This document shows, one piece after another, positions 1 through 8,424 of a stretch of DNA of 64,000 bases. Source of the DNA: a bacterium (lineage in GTDB: Bacteria > Actinomycetota > Acidimicrobiia > Acidimicrobiales > Ilumatobacteraceae); the NCBI GenBank assembly GCA_029977615.1, contig JAPOKO010000001.1, forward strand, positions 19,607 through 83,606. The letters are read 5' to 3'. The position numbers and the translations under genes were made by a program. Each line of letters opens with the position of its first letter. Positions within the stretch are counted from its first letter, which is position 1. The notes under the pieces were generated by a model. The model searched no databases, was not told the DNA's origin, and saw only the letters and a program-made list of their open reading frames with translations.

Positions 1-510
1 GTTGACTTAATGGCTGAACTGTTCGGTCCATCGGGATTCACTGGCAACTCCTTTGAGTATGACGATCCAAATAACTCATTAATGCTCCAAGTGATCGCTA
101 GACGTCTTGGAATCCCTATCACGCTTTGTGCACTTGCAATTGAAGTAGGTCGCAGAATTGACATAGATCTAGTCGGCATCGGAATGCCTGGACATTTCCT
201 TTGTAGGACTGCCTCTCAGATTGACCTCAAATTTTTCGATCCGTTCCACTCACCTCGACCTTTATCGGCAGATCAATGCAAAATGCTGTACGAAAATCTC
301 ACGCAGATTGATAATTGGAGCGCTGAATTCTTGGAGCCTTCCAGTTCGCGATTAATGGTGATTCGCGTTCTGAGCAACTTGAAGTCCATTTACAGAAGGC
401 GGTCAGACGTGGCCAATTTGCGGTGGGTCATGCGTCTCCGCTCGGTAATCCCAGAAATTGCAGCCGGAGAATCAGTCGAATTTGCTCAATTGATGCGTGG
501 CTCCAATTAA
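1..510 (+). CDS. SirB1-family transglutaminase-like protein (5' partial)
   Basis: The reading frame is open to the window edge, so the true start lies upstream; an internal ATG at 10 is unlikely to be the start because family members have roughly 80-100 more N-terminal residues. The visible part carries the SirB1/transglutaminase-like core: a segment on a small-domain protein of the 'RRLGIPITL' type, a 'GMPGHFLCR' stretch where the family has its conserved PGHF, and 'FFDPFH' for the conserved DPF. Family members are mostly uncharacterised and usually lack a demonstrated enzymatic role. It ends 58 bp before an acyl-CoA dehydrogenase that has its own Shine-Dalgarno sequence. Function is not inferable beyond the fold. 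Confidence 0.75.
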   Translation, partial: VDLMAELFGPSGFTGNSFEYDDPNNSLMLQVIARRLGIPITLCALAIEVGRRIDIDLVGIGMPGHFLCRTASQIDLKFFDPFHSPRPLSADQCKMLYENLTQIDNWSAEFLEPSSSRLMVIRVLSNLKSIYRRRSDVANLRWVMRLRSVIPEIAAGESVEFAQLMRGSN

Positions 511-568
511 CCAAACGGGTTAAGTCTGAATTAGCGTTTTAGAAGTTCGTTGAAGGGGGAAGCAAAGT

Positions 569-1768
569 ATGGCCGTTGAAGCATTGAGTGCTGAAGAAAC
601 ACGTGTTGCGGAGTTAACCGATCAACTCATTTCGGAAAATCCGCCTGCGACCACTTCTGCAATTGCCTTTCTTGGTGCGCAGTTCGACTTGGGTTTGGCG
701 TGGGTACATTTCCCAGTTGGTCATGGTGGTCTTGACCTGTCACCTAAATTCCAAAAAGTCATCAACGAGAAAATCGCTCGAGCTGGTGGGCCAAACTCTT
801 ACGCACGAAACCCAATCGGATATGGCATGTGCGGTCCAACCGTTGTCGAGTGGGGCTCCGACGAGCAGAAACGACGATATTTACGTCCGCTATTCACCGG
901 CGAAGAAATTTGGTGCCAATTGTTCTCTGAACCAGGCTCGGGTTCCGACTTTGCAGGTCTTTCTGCAAAGGGTGTGAAAGATGGTGACGAGTGGATCGTG
1001 AATGGTCAGAAAGTGTGGACCACTCTCGCGCATCTTTCTAAGTGGGGACTCTTAGTAGTTCGTACCGACGCCGAGGCAGTGAAGCATGCTGGACTTACTG
1101 CAGTGGTGGTGGACATGCATGGTCCGGGTGTTGAAGTGCGTCCATTGCGCCAAATGACCGGTGAAGCCGAATTCAACGAGGTGTACTTCACCGACACTCG
1201 CATTCCGGTTTCAGAAACCCTTGGCAACGTGGGTGATGGCTGGCGAGTGAGTTTGACAACGTTGATGAACGAACGGGTTGCTATCGGTGGTGCTATTCCA
1301 CAAAAGGGTTCTGGTCCAATTCGTGAAGCTGTGAAGCTGTGGGAAAAGTTACCAGCCGAGCGTAAAGATGCTGCAACAAAAGAGAAGTTAATGAAGTTGT
1401 GGATCCGTTCCGAAGTTGCTCGTCTCACCAACATTCGTGCGGGTCAGAATCGAAAGGTCGGAGTCCCAGGTCCTGAAGGGTCAATTGGGAAAATGGCAAG
1501 CGCAGATCTCAATAAAGAGACTTATGAATTCTGCATTGAGTTACTCGGTGCCGAAGGCATGTTGTATGGAAGCTACGAGATGGTTCGCCCAGATTCGGCA
1601 ATGTCCTTCGACTCAATTCCTAAGGCATTCTTGCGAGCACGTGCAAACAGCATTGAAGGCGGAACGTCAGAGGTGATGCGCAACATTTTGGGCGAGCGTG
1701 TTTTAGGTCTTCCAGGTGATGTGCGAGTAGACCGCGAGATGCCGTGGAGCAAAGTTCCGAGGAACTAA
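569..1768 (+). CDS. Acyl-CoA dehydrogenase
   Basis: A 399-residue flavoprotein of the ACAD family, which oxidises acyl-CoA to 2-enoyl-CoA and passes electrons to ETF. The FAD/substrate signature 'CQLFSEPGSGSD' lies at residues 116-127. The C-terminal segment 'IEGGTSEVMRN' (about 362-372) contains Glu363 at the position of the catalytic base of medium-chain ACADs. Length matches the family. The start is supported by a strong ribosome binding site, AGGGGGA at 554-560, 8 nt before ATG. It abuts the convergent ispH gene with no spacer. The crotonase at 16.9 kb could supply the next beta-oxidation step, but the two are unlinked. Substrate chain length cannot be judged. Confidence 0.95.
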   Translation: MAVEALSAEETRVAELTDQLISENPPATTSAIAFLGAQFDLGLAWVHFPVGHGGLDLSPKFQKVINEKIARAGGPNSYARNPIGYGMCGPTVVEWGSDEQKRRYLRPLFTGEEIWCQLFSEPGSGSDFAGLSAKGVKDGDEWIVNGQKVWTTLAHLSKWGLLVVRTDAEAVKHAGLTAVVVDMHGPGVEVRPLRQMTGEAEFNEVYFTDTRIPVSETLGNVGDGWRVSLTTLMNERVAIGGAIPQKGSGPIREAVKLWEKLPAERKDAATKEKLMKLWIRSEVARLTNIRAGQNRKVGVPGPEGSIGKMASADLNKETYEFCIELLGAEGMLYGSYEMVRPDSAMSFDSIPKAFLRARANSIEGGTSEVMRNILGERVLGLPGDVRVDREMPWSKVPRN

Positions 1769-2824
1769 CTAGTCAAGCGACGAGAGTACGTCGCTAGCGC
1801 TTACTAAACGATCGTCCACGCTTGTTGCCGCAGAGACCGGTGCGCCAATCATGGCGAGCGCCGCAGTTTCAATTCCGGATTGCAACTGGCGAATATTTCT
1901 GGGCGGGGGAAAGTATTCCTCTTCGCGTGTAATTCTGACCTCTTCGACACCATGAGTTGGGTTGAGAAATGCCAGAACTTCATTCACCAGATCTTCGGGA
2001 GCCGAGGCGCCAGCAGTAACACCAACTACGCCATGCAGATCTCGCGGCAATTCGTCAACACTGTTTATGCGATACACATTTTTGCAACCTTCATCATGTG
2101 CAAGCTTCTCGAGTGCTCGCGTGTTGGATGAATTCGCCGATCCAATAACTATGACTGAGTCGCATTGTGCGGCAATTTGTAGCAATGCACTCTGGCGGTT
2201 CGTGGTTGCGAAACACAAGTCACTTTTGCCAGGAGACCAAACGGATGGGTATTTCACTTTGACTGCTTCAGCAATGCCTGCCCAGTCTCGATGCGACAGC
2301 GTCGTTTGAGCGAGCAGCGCAACTGGCTCGGAAAAAGTTGGTAATGCTTCAACTTCTTCCATTGACTCAACTCGGGAAATGGAATCGGGCGCGACTGCCA
2401 TCGTTCCAACTGCTTCTTCGTGACCTTCGTGACCTACGTACACGATGCGGAAACCTTTTCCTGCTCGCACTCTGACTTCATGGTGCACCTTCGTGACCAG
2501 AGGGCAGACCGAGTCAACGACGTAACTTCCTCGTTGGCGTGCAAGCTCAACAACCTCAGGAGCAGAGCCATGGGCAGAGAGCATGATGGGCATGCCAATT
2601 GGAACTTCAGAAACATCGTCTACGAATATGACTCCTAACTTCAGGAATCGATCGACTACTGCGCGATTATGCACAATCTCGTGGTAGCAGTAAACGGGTG
2701 CAGGAAAGGTGCGCACCATCCATGCCAGTGCTTTGATTGCCATTTCAACGCCAGCACAAAAACCTCGTGGGGCAGCAAGCAGAACGCGCTCAACACCGTG
2801 TGCAGATTCAGCCAAATTTTGCAT
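1769..2824 (-). CDS. ispH: 4-hydroxy-3-methylbut-2-enyl diphosphate reductase
   Basis: IspH (LytB) performs the last step of the non-mevalonate isoprenoid pathway, reducing HMBPP to IPP and DMAPP with a [4Fe-4S] cluster. The 351-residue protein keeps the three cluster cysteines, Cys23 ('RGFCAGV'), Cys107 ('SVCPLV') and Cys204 ('DLCFATTNRQ'). A longer in-frame reading to 3034 would overlap the divergent der gene, and family homology begins only at about residue 10 of the form chosen here, so ATG 2824 is preferred. A TATTGT box 8 nt upstream fits a nearly leaderless promoter. It shares a 78-bp divergent region with der and ends flush against the acyl-CoA dehydrogenase. Confidence 0.95.
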   Translation of the reverse strand: MQNLAESAHGVERVLLAAPRGFCAGVEMAIKALAWMVRTFPAPVYCYHEIVHNRAVVDRFLKLGVIFVDDVSEVPIGMPIMLSAHGSAPEVVELARQRGSYVVDSVCPLVTKVHHEVRVRAGKGFRIVYVGHEGHEEAVGTMAVAPDSISRVESMEEVEALPTFSEPVALLAQTTLSHRDWAGIAEAVKVKYPSVWSPGKSDLCFATTNRQSALLQIAAQCDSVIVIGSANSSNTRALEKLAHDEGCKNVYRINSVDELPRDLHGVVGVTAGASAPEDLVNEVLAFLNPTHGVEEVRITREEEYFPPPRNIRQLQSGIETAALAMIGAPVSAATSVDDRLVSASDVLSSLD

Positions 2825-2890
2825 CTGGCAACACAATACTGCAGTGATTTTCCTGCTTTGGAGTTCAGACCATTGTTTCAATGTCGAGAG

Positions 2891-2896
2891 TAGAAT
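2891..2896 (+). promoter_or_regulatory. -10 box of der, leaderless type
   Basis: TAGAAT lies exactly 6 nt before the GTG start of der, which places the transcription start at or within one base of the start codon. No Shine-Dalgarno sequence is present. Confidence 0.6.
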
Positions 2897-2902
2897 GAAC
2901 GA

Positions 2903-4240
2903 GTGACAACCGAATTGGAAAACGAAACCCCTTCGGCTCTTCCGACGGTAGTCATTGTTGGTAGGCCTAATGTTGGCAAGAGCACACTGTTCAACCGATT
3001 TATGGGTTCGCAGGTGGCAATTGTTGAGGACCAACCAGGAATAACCCGAGATCGCTTTGAACGTGAAGTCGAGTGGACAGGCAAGAAGTTCAATCTGGTC
3101 GACACCGGTGGATGGATGCCGGGTGGCTCAGAACTGGATGCCAAGGTAAGTCGTCAGGTAGAAGAAGCTGCAAAGACAGCGAGTTTGGTGCTGTTTGTCG
3201 TCGATACCGCTATCGGTGTCACTGATGATGACGAGCAAATTGGTTTGTGGCTTCGTCGCCTGAAGTGTCCTGTCATCGTTGTCAGCAACAAGATCGACTC
3301 AGATAAGCGTGAAGCCGATCGATGGGATTTCCTCAAACTTGGATTTGGTGATCCGGTGCCAGTTTCTGCATTGCACGGGCGAAAATCAGGCGACTTGCTC
3401 GACATGATTTTAGAGATTGTTGATGCGCCTGATACCGAAGAAGAAGTTGTTCTCCCTCGCGGTGTTTCGGGAATTCCGCGCGTGTCCATTGTGGGTCGCC
3501 CAAACGTGGGTAAAAGCACATTGTTCAACAGTCTGGTTGGCGAAGACAGATCCATTACCCATGACATGGCGGGAACCACCCGAGACGCAATTGACACGCA
3601 GGTAGATACTCCCGACGGCCCAATAGTTTTTGTTGATACGGCAGGGATGCGTCGGAAGAGCCAGGTCGATGAATCTGCCGAGTACTACTCATTTGTTCGC
3701 GCATTGCGTGCAGTTGATGAATCATACGTTGCCTTGCTCGTAATCGATGCACAAGAAGGAATAACAAACCAAGATCAACGTCTTGCTGAACGCATTGATG
3801 CTGCGGGATGCCCAGTCATTGTGGTGTTGAACAAGTGGGAAACGCTTGATGCGGATGGACGCGAGCGCATTGATACGGAAATGACGCGGAAGTTGTATTT
3901 CATCGGAGATGCTCCAGTGCTCAAACTCTCAGCACTTACCGGCAAAGGGGTTCACCGGCTTCTCCCAATTTTGCAAGAGTGCATAGTTGACTACCACAAA
4001 CGTGTTCCAACAAAAGACGTGAATCGTGTGATCGCGGAAGCACAACAAAAGCAGCCAGCGGGCGCCGGCGCTCGCGTGCTGTATGCATTGCAAGGCGCAA
4101 ATGATCCTCCAACATTCACATTGTTCGTGAACAGGGAATTACCTCAGCATTATTTGCGCTATCTCGAACGATGTATTCGTGAAAAGTTTGAATTCGGATC
4201 TACGCCAATCAAGTTGCGTGTTCGTAAGCGATCGGACTGA
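2903..4240 (+). CDS. der: Ribosome-associated GTPase Der (EngA)
   Basis: Der is a double-GTPase needed for 50S ribosomal subunit maturation. The 445-residue protein has two G domains in tandem with P-loops 'GRPNVGKS' at residues 20-27 and 198-205, matching 'DTGG' and 'DTAG' G3 motifs, NKxD motifs ('NKID' at 129-132 and 'NKW' in the second domain), and the C-terminal KH-like domain ('FTLFVNRELPQHYLRYLER'). The GTG start is set by the -10 box 6 nt upstream and by the lack of other starts. It is followed after 11 nt by a small zinc-ribbon membrane protein, probably in the same transcript. Confidence 0.97.
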   Translation: MTTELENETPSALPTVVIVGRPNVGKSTLFNRFMGSQVAIVEDQPGITRDRFEREVEWTGKKFNLVDTGGWMPGGSELDAKVSRQVEEAAKTASLVLFVVDTAIGVTDDDEQIGLWLRRLKCPVIVVSNKIDSDKREADRWDFLKLGFGDPVPVSALHGRKSGDLLDMILEIVDAPDTEEEVVLPRGVSGIPRVSIVGRPNVGKSTLFNSLVGEDRSITHDMAGTTRDAIDTQVDTPDGPIVFVDTAGMRRKSQVDESAEYYSFVRALRAVDESYVALLVIDAQEGITNQDQRLAERIDAAGCPVIVVLNKWETLDADGRERIDTEMTRKLYFIGDAPVLKLSALTGKGVHRLLPILQECIVDYHKRVPTKDVNRVIAEAQQKQPAGAGARVLYALQGANDPPTFTLFVNRELPQHYLRYLERCIREKFEFGSTPIKLRVRKRSD

Positions 4241-4251
4241 AGTACAGCATC

Positions 4252-4503
4252 ATGCCGTGGTGTGAACCATGTTCAAAATATTTAGCGCCTAGCGCCGTAT
4301 CTCAAGATGGTCGTTGTCCAAATTGCTCAACAGAGATTGAAGTTGCCAATGCGCATGGCACCATCACTGCCAAGAATCTTGATTTAAAGAAGCTTGCAGG
4401 AACTGACGGCGAAGAAGACGTTCCGTTGCCGTGGCACTTCAAATTATTGGTTGGTGCACTAGTGCTGTACCTCTCGTGGCGAGTTATCGAACTGTTCCGT
4501 TAG
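4252..4503 (+). CDS. Small zinc-ribbon membrane protein downstream of der
   Basis: An 83-residue protein with an N-terminal CxxC...CxxC zinc ribbon (Cys4, Cys7, Cys22, Cys25), a short polar middle containing an acidic 'DGEEDVP' stretch, and one C-terminal transmembrane helix ('FKLLVGALVLYLSWRVIEL'), suggesting a cytosolic metal-binding head tethered to the membrane or the reverse topology. I do not recognise a named family. It sits 11 nt after der with no separate promoter, so it is likely co-expressed. Function unknown. Confidence 0.7.
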   Translation: MPWCEPCSKYLAPSAVSQDGRCPNCSTEIEVANAHGTITAKNLDLKKLAGTDGEEDVPLPWHFKLLVGALVLYLSWRVIELFR

Positions 4504-4516
4504 GCTCGGCAAGATA

Positions 4517-4591
4517 CGGGCTGTAGCGCAGCTTGGTTAGCGCGCTTGTCTGGGGGACAAGAGGTCGTGGGTTCAAATCCCGCCAGCCCGA
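4517..4591 (+). tRNA. tRNA-Pro (anticodon GGG)
   Basis: A complete cloverleaf can be drawn: acceptor stem CGGGCTG/CAGCCCG, D arm with GCGC/GCGC stem, anticodon stem CTTGT/ACAAG around loop CTGGGGG giving anticodon GGG, a 5-nt variable region, and T arm GTGGG-TTCAAAT-CCCGC. The discriminator base is A. CCA is not encoded. It lies alone between the zinc-ribbon gene and the convergent EamA gene. Confidence 0.95.
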
Positions 4592-4614
4592 CTCTGCATA
4601 CTCATACTGATTAA

Positions 4615-5448
4615 TTAAATGCTGACGAGCACTAAAGCCGCAGCAGCTAAAACCATTCCCACGGTTTGTGAACGATGGAGTCGTTCATGATCGAATTTCA
4701 TTGCGAGTGCAACAGTCGAAACAGGGTACAAAGCCACGATCACAGAGACAAGCGACATCAATCCCATGCTGGTTGCTGCAAGGTATAAACCATTAGCCGA
4801 GGTGTCCAGAACACCCGCAAGAATGGCAAAGCCGAATGCTTTCTTAGGTACGTGGATGCGTTTTGTTTGGAGCAATGCAATAAGTGCAACTGTGGGCACG
4901 CTGACCATGCGCTGACCAAACAAGGGCCACAGTCCATTGTCATGGCTTGCATTTCCCATGCACACGAAAATCATGCCAAAGCCGAAACCAGCCGCAACTG
5001 CCATCCAGATCGCGCTTATTGAAGTTGGGAGATCGTGGTGATCAAGAACATCCCCTACGAGAGCAACGGCAACGACCGCAATGGCTATACCAAGCCAGGC
5101 GAGCGATGAAGGGCGCTCACCCTGCAGGACTCCAGCGAGCACGGGAACGGATAATCCAATGACTGCGGTGATCGGTGCAATAACGGTCATTGAGCCTTTC
5201 GACATGGCTTGGTAAAACGCAACTAAGGCGATGGCTCCTCCGAATCCACCGCCCGTAGTCCACATCCAACTTTCGGCGGGCATAACGGGCGTTTGGGCAA
5301 ACAACAAAAATATGCCGATAAACACAAAAGCCACCGCCTGACCGAAGAACGTTATTGATGCGGCGTGGGCAAGACGGGCACCGCGACTTCCTGCATAATC
5401 AGCGACACCGTAAAACGTCGCGGCACACAACGCCAAGATCACTGTCAT
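4615..5448 (-). CDS. EamA/DMT-family transporter
   Basis: A 277-residue inner-membrane protein with about ten hydrophobic helices in two homologous halves, the layout of drug/metabolite EamA exporters; substrate cannot be told. ATG 5448 ('MTVILALCAATFYG') is chosen because it begins directly at the first helix, whereas the upstream 48-residue extension is polar, overlaps the divergent DUF554 gene and lacks membrane character. Only 13 bp separate the two divergent start codons, so its promoter must lie inside the DUF554 coding region. Confidence 0.85.
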   Translation of the reverse strand: MTVILALCAATFYGVADYAGSRGARLAHAASITFFGQAVAFVFIGIFLLFAQTPVMPAESWMWTTGGGFGGAIALVAFYQAMSKGSMTVIAPITAVIGLSVPVLAGVLQGERPSSLAWLGIAIAVVAVALVGDVLDHHDLPTSISAIWMAVAAGFGFGMIFVCMGNASHDNGLWPLFGQRMVSVPTVALIALLQTKRIHVPKKAFGFAILAGVLDTSANGLYLAATSMGLMSLVSVIVALYPVSTVALAMKFDHERLHRSQTVGMVLAAAALVLVSI

Positions 5449-5449
5449 A

Positions 5450-5455
5450 TAGCGT
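5450..5455 (+). promoter_or_regulatory. -10 box of DUF554 gene, leaderless type
   Basis: TAGCGT ends 6 nt before GTG 5462. An in-frame TAG at 5450-5452 overlaps the box and blocks any upstream start, so the start codon and the box confirm one another. Confidence 0.6.
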
Positions 5456-5461
5456 GGTCGT

Positions 5462-6172
5462 GTGGTCGGCCTTGGAACATTAATCAATACTGCCACAGTG
5501 CTGATTGGTGGCATGGTTGGGATCGCAATGGGAGACAAGATCCCCGACCGAATTCGAATCATCGTTGTGCAAGTCATCGGAATGGTGACCATTGGTCTTG
5601 GTCTGAATGATCTACTAAAAACTCACAACATGGTTTTCCCGCTGTTGGGGATGGTTTTTGGTGCAGTCATTGGTGAATTGTTGCGCATTGAAGACCGACT
5701 TGAAGGCATTGGAGAAGTAATTCGCAAGCGTTTTGCGAAGCGACAAGATCCAGGCCCATTCATTTCTGGTTTCGTTACTGCGACGCTGTTGTTTTGCATT
5801 GGTCCGCTTACCATTCTTGGCGCCATACAAGATGCATCTGGAGCAACGCCTCAGTTGTACATCATCAAGGGAACGCTCGACGGTTTCATGAGTGTCATTT
5901 TTGGTGCGATCCATGGAGTCGGAGTGCTATTCAGTGCTGTCAGTGTGTTTGTTGTGCAAGGAACGCTGACCTTGTTCGGCACGCAACTCGACTCTCTGTT
6001 GAATGACCGAATGCGGATTGAACTTTTTGCCACGGGCGGCCTAGCAGTCATGGCGATTGGTCTAAATTTGCTGGACATTAAAAAGATTCGTTTGGGTTCG
6101 CTGCTTCCTGGCCTGATTGTTACTCCGATTTTGGTGCAGCTCTTCGCAGACAATACGGGACTGCTGAGATAG
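5462..6172 (+). CDS. DUF554-family membrane protein
   Basis: A 236-residue polytopic membrane protein starting 'MVGLGTLINTATVLIGG', the characteristic opening of DUF554 (YdfK-like) proteins, with about six or seven hydrophobic segments. The family is widespread in bacteria and has no established function. GTG is the first possible start after an in-frame stop. It is followed 6 nt later by the SRAP gene, so the two may be co-transcribed. Confidence 0.88.
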   Translation: MVGLGTLINTATVLIGGMVGIAMGDKIPDRIRIIVVQVIGMVTIGLGLNDLLKTHNMVFPLLGMVFGAVIGELLRIEDRLEGIGEVIRKRFAKRQDPGPFISGFVTATLLFCIGPLTILGAIQDASGATPQLYIIKGTLDGFMSVIFGAIHGVGVLFSAVSVFVVQGTLTLFGTQLDSLLNDRMRIELFATGGLAVMAIGLNLLDIKKIRLGSLLPGLIVTPILVQLFADNTGLLR

Positions 6173-6178
6173 TCAAAT

Positions 6179-6916
6179 ATGTGTGGAAGGTATGTGCGCA
6201 AAACTGGCGCGCTAGAAATTGCAAACGCTTTTTCTGCAGTTGCAATTTCTAGAGCCGAACTTTCACTGAACTTCAATATTTCTCCCACAAGCGATGTGTA
6301 CGTTTTGCGAGGCGTCGAGGGTCTAGTGCAGCTCGATGTGATGTCGTGGGGTCTGGTTCCAGTATGGGCAAAAGATGTGTCACGAGCTGCGAGTTTGATC
6401 AACGCTCGATCAGAATCGGTCGCCGAGAAGCCTTCGTTTCGTAACCTGATCAGTCGTCATCGCTGTGTGATGCCGATGAACGCATATTACGAATGGAAAC
6501 CGATGAGGAAATCGGGAAAGGCAATGAAGCAACCATTTGCATTCTTTCCCGGAAAAGAATCTGGATATGACCACAAATCCCATTTTGCGGTTGCATCATT
6601 GTGGTCGACGTGGCGCGATGTTGATGGGCGAGAGCTCAATACCTGCGTGGCATTGACGACGGAGGCCAATGAGCGGGTGTCGCAAGTGCACAACAGAATG
6701 CCCGTGTTGCTCACTCAGGACGGAATTGCGCAATGGCTCTCAGAGGATGTAGTCGCTCCGCTACATCTTGCGCAAGGAATTCCCGATGAGGCCGTTTCTT
6801 ATTACCCAGTGTCAACCGAAGTGAATAATGCGCGAAATCACGGTCCACATTTACTTCAAGAAATCTCGCTTAGTGCTGAGCCTGAAGTTGACGAAAAACC
6901 AGAAACGCTGTTTTAG
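6179..6916 (+). CDS. SOS response-associated peptidase (SRAP, YedK/HMCES-like)
   Basis: SRAP proteins bind abasic sites in single-stranded DNA and form a thiazolidine cross-link through Cys2, protecting the lesion. This 245-residue protein starts 'MCGRY', placing the catalytic cysteine at position 2 after removal of Met. It also has the 'NARSESV' segment, 'YYEWK' with the conserved Glu, and 'HNRMPVLL' with the conserved His. The start is fixed by the need for Cys2. It lies 6 nt after DUF554 and its stop codon overlaps that of the convergent HIT gene in the tetranucleotide TTAG. Confidence 0.95.
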   Translation: MCGRYVRKTGALEIANAFSAVAISRAELSLNFNISPTSDVYVLRGVEGLVQLDVMSWGLVPVWAKDVSRAASLINARSESVAEKPSFRNLISRHRCVMPMNAYYEWKPMRKSGKAMKQPFAFFPGKESGYDHKSHFAVASLWSTWRDVDGRELNTCVALTTEANERVSQVHNRMPVLLTQDGIAQWLSEDVVAPLHLAQGIPDEAVSYYPVSTEVNNARNHGPHLLQEISLSAEPEVDEKPETLF

Positions 6917-7308
6917 GAAAGCGCTGCTGAAATAGTTGCGGCAGCTGCAGCGAGGTCGTCAAAGTCGACACTGGTCGCAGCGTTATCGAAGGATACGTCG
7001 GCAATGGTTGAGGCGGGAATGACATGTAGATGGCAGTTAGGTACTTCAAAGCCAGCAATGATGAGTGCTACTCGCGAGCATTGCAGAACCTGCTTTTGAG
7101 CACTTGCGATACGTTTGGCAACAGCAAAGCAGTGTTGCGAAACATCATTGGGTAGGTCGGTCCATTGGTCCACTTCATCTCGTGGAACGACAAGCACGTG
7201 ACCACGCGCAATCGGGTTGATAGTCATGAATGCGACGCACACCTCGTCGGTGTATACAAATGTTCCCGGCAGTTCACCTGCAATAATTTGCGTAAATACT
7301 GAAGCCAT
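6913..7308 (-). CDS. HIT-family hydrolase
   Basis: A 131-residue histidine-triad protein, a family that cleaves nucleoside phosphoramidates or dinucleotides. The active-site region reads 'NCHLHVIP', so the first His of HxHxH is replaced by Asn while the nucleophile and third His remain. ATG 7308 ('MASVFTQIIAG') matches the usual HIT N-terminus; the upstream extension overlaps pgsA. A TACTGT box lies 7 nt upstream. The gene is divergent from pgsA with a spacer of about 38 bp. Confidence 0.9.
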   Translation of the reverse strand: MASVFTQIIAGELPGTFVYTDEVCVAFMTINPIARGHVLVVPRDEVDQWTDLPNDVSQHCFAVAKRIASAQKQVLQCSRVALIIAGFEVPNCHLHVIPASTIADVSFDNAATSVDFDDLAAAAATISAALS

Positions 7309-7315
7309 TGCGTTA

Positions 7316-7321
7316 ACAGTA
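7316..7321 (-). promoter_or_regulatory. -10 box of HIT gene, near-leaderless
   Basis: TACTGT on the minus strand, 7 nt before the ATG at 7308. Confidence 0.45.
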
Positions 7322-7334
7322 CAGCGAATGCTTG

Positions 7335-7340
7335 TATTGT
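7335..7340 (+). promoter_or_regulatory. -10 box of pgsA, leaderless type
   Basis: TATTGT ends 6 nt before GTG 7347. This is the main reason for choosing that GTG over the ATGs at 7332, 7368 and 7380. Confidence 0.5.
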
Positions 7341-7346
7341 CGCTGT

Positions 7347-7946
7347 GTGAACGACAATCAGACAAGCATGTGGTCGGGCATGCTGAGTATCCCAAATTTC
7401 ATTACCTTGGCCCGTCTGTGTGTCCTTCCGCTTTTTCTCTATTTGCTCTTCGCAAAAGAAGAACGTGCTGGCGCAGCACTATTGCTTGGCGTTCTGGGGA
7501 TGACCGATTGGGTAGATGGATGGTTCGCACGAAAGTTCAATCAAGTTTCAACCTTTGGCTCGGTCTTTGACCCAACGGTTGACCGCGTGTTGTTCGTGGT
7601 CAGCGCTGTCAGCGTTCTGATCGACGGAGCGGTGCCCATGTGGTTATGTATCGCCATTTTGGTTCGTGAAATACTTGTCGGGGCAATGATGCTGGTGGCA
7701 ACCATGATGGGAATGGAGCGCTTTCCTGTCAGCAACAACGGAAAGTGGTACACATTTTTGCTCATGATGGCAGTCCCATTGCTGTTGTTGGCCGGAAGCA
7801 CCCACGTCACGGCCGATGTCGCACGAGTTGTGGGCTGGTTGTGCGCAATCCCAGGTTTAGCGCTGTCGTATTACACCGCTGTGACGTACGTGCCCATCGT
7901 TCGCCTGAATCTTCGGAAGGGGAGAGCTGCCAAAGGGCTACGGTAG
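7347..7946 (+). CDS. pgsA: CDP-alcohol phosphatidyltransferase, PgsA type
   Basis: An integral membrane enzyme that transfers a phosphatidyl group from CDP-diacylglycerol, most likely to glycerol-3-phosphate (phospholipid synthesis). The full family motif D-x2-DG-x2-AR-x8-G-x3-D-x3-D is present at residues 54-79 (D54, D57, G58, A61, R62, G71, D75, D79). The protein is 199 residues with several transmembrane helices. GTG 7347 is chosen from the -10 box; ATG 7368 or 7380 are alternatives that only shorten the N-terminus. Acceptor specificity (glycerol-P against inositol-P) is not certain. The FHA gene follows after 4 nt. Confidence 0.85.
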   Translation: MNDNQTSMWSGMLSIPNFITLARLCVLPLFLYLLFAKEERAGAALLLGVLGMTDWVDGWFARKFNQVSTFGSVFDPTVDRVLFVVSAVSVLIDGAVPMWLCIAILVREILVGAMMLVATMMGMERFPVSNNGKWYTFLLMMAVPLLLLAGSTHVTADVARVVGWLCAIPGLALSYYTAVTYVPIVRLNLRKGRAAKGLR

Positions 7947-7950
7947 GGGT

Positions 7951-8424
7951 ATGTCGTACGTGTTTTGCAACAGTTGCGGTCATCGCAACCCACCGCAATC
8001 AGGGTTCTGTTCGGCCTGCGGTTCAGTTCTTGATCAACCAGAAGAGAGAACGATCGTTCTTGCAAAAGTTGATCCGCTGCAGGATGCTCCGGGCGACGCA
8101 GACAATGTCTCACTGTCTAGTGCAGAGTTGCATTCAGGAAAGGGTCTGCTCGTCATTCGCTCTGGTGCGCAAAGTGGCAATCGCTATGTCGTCGAAAGTC
8201 TTACAACAATTGGGCGTCACCCAGAGAGTGCAATCTGTCTCGATGACGTAACAGTTTCGCGTCGCCACGCACAAGTTGTACTCGACAATGGTCGTTACGT
8301 CGTACGAGATCTTGGTTCACTCAATGGCACCTATGTCAATCAGATGCGAATTGATGAATTGGCACTTGAACAAGGTGACGAATTGCAGATTGGCAAGTAT
8401 CGCATGGTGTTTTTCAATGGATGA
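7951..8424 (+). CDS. FHA-domain protein with N-terminal zinc ribbon (GarA-like)
   Basis: A 157-residue protein. Residues 6-23 form a zinc ribbon (Cys6, Cys9, Cys20, Cys23); residues about 65-155 are an FHA domain with 'TIGRHP', 'VSRRHA' and 'LGSLNGTYVN', the phosphothreonine-binding residues. GarA/OdhI proteins are Ser/Thr-kinase targets that inhibit 2-oxoglutarate metabolism; they are phosphorylated in an N-terminal ETTS motif. That motif is not obvious here, although Thr34 in 'EERTIVL' sits in a comparable place. The location directly upstream of ftsR and a bifunctional-nuclease-family gene supports GarA orthology. It overlaps ftsR by 8 bp, so translation is likely coupled. Confidence 0.85.
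   Translation: MSYVFCNSCGHRNPPQSGFCSACGSVLDQPEERTIVLAKVDPLQDAPGDADNVSLSSAELHSGKGLLVIRSGAQSGNRYVVESLTTIGRHPESAICLDDVTVSRRHAQVVLDNGRYVVRDLGSLNGTYVNQMRIDELALEQGDELQIGKYRMVFFNG

Noticed and set aside
1769..3034. Longer ispH form starting at 3034
   Set aside because: It would overlap der by 132 bp and add 70 residues without family similarity.
5851..6402. Minus-strand reading frame of 183 codons opposite DUF554 and SRAP
   Set aside because: Covers the SRAP start with its essential Cys2 and lacks any motif.
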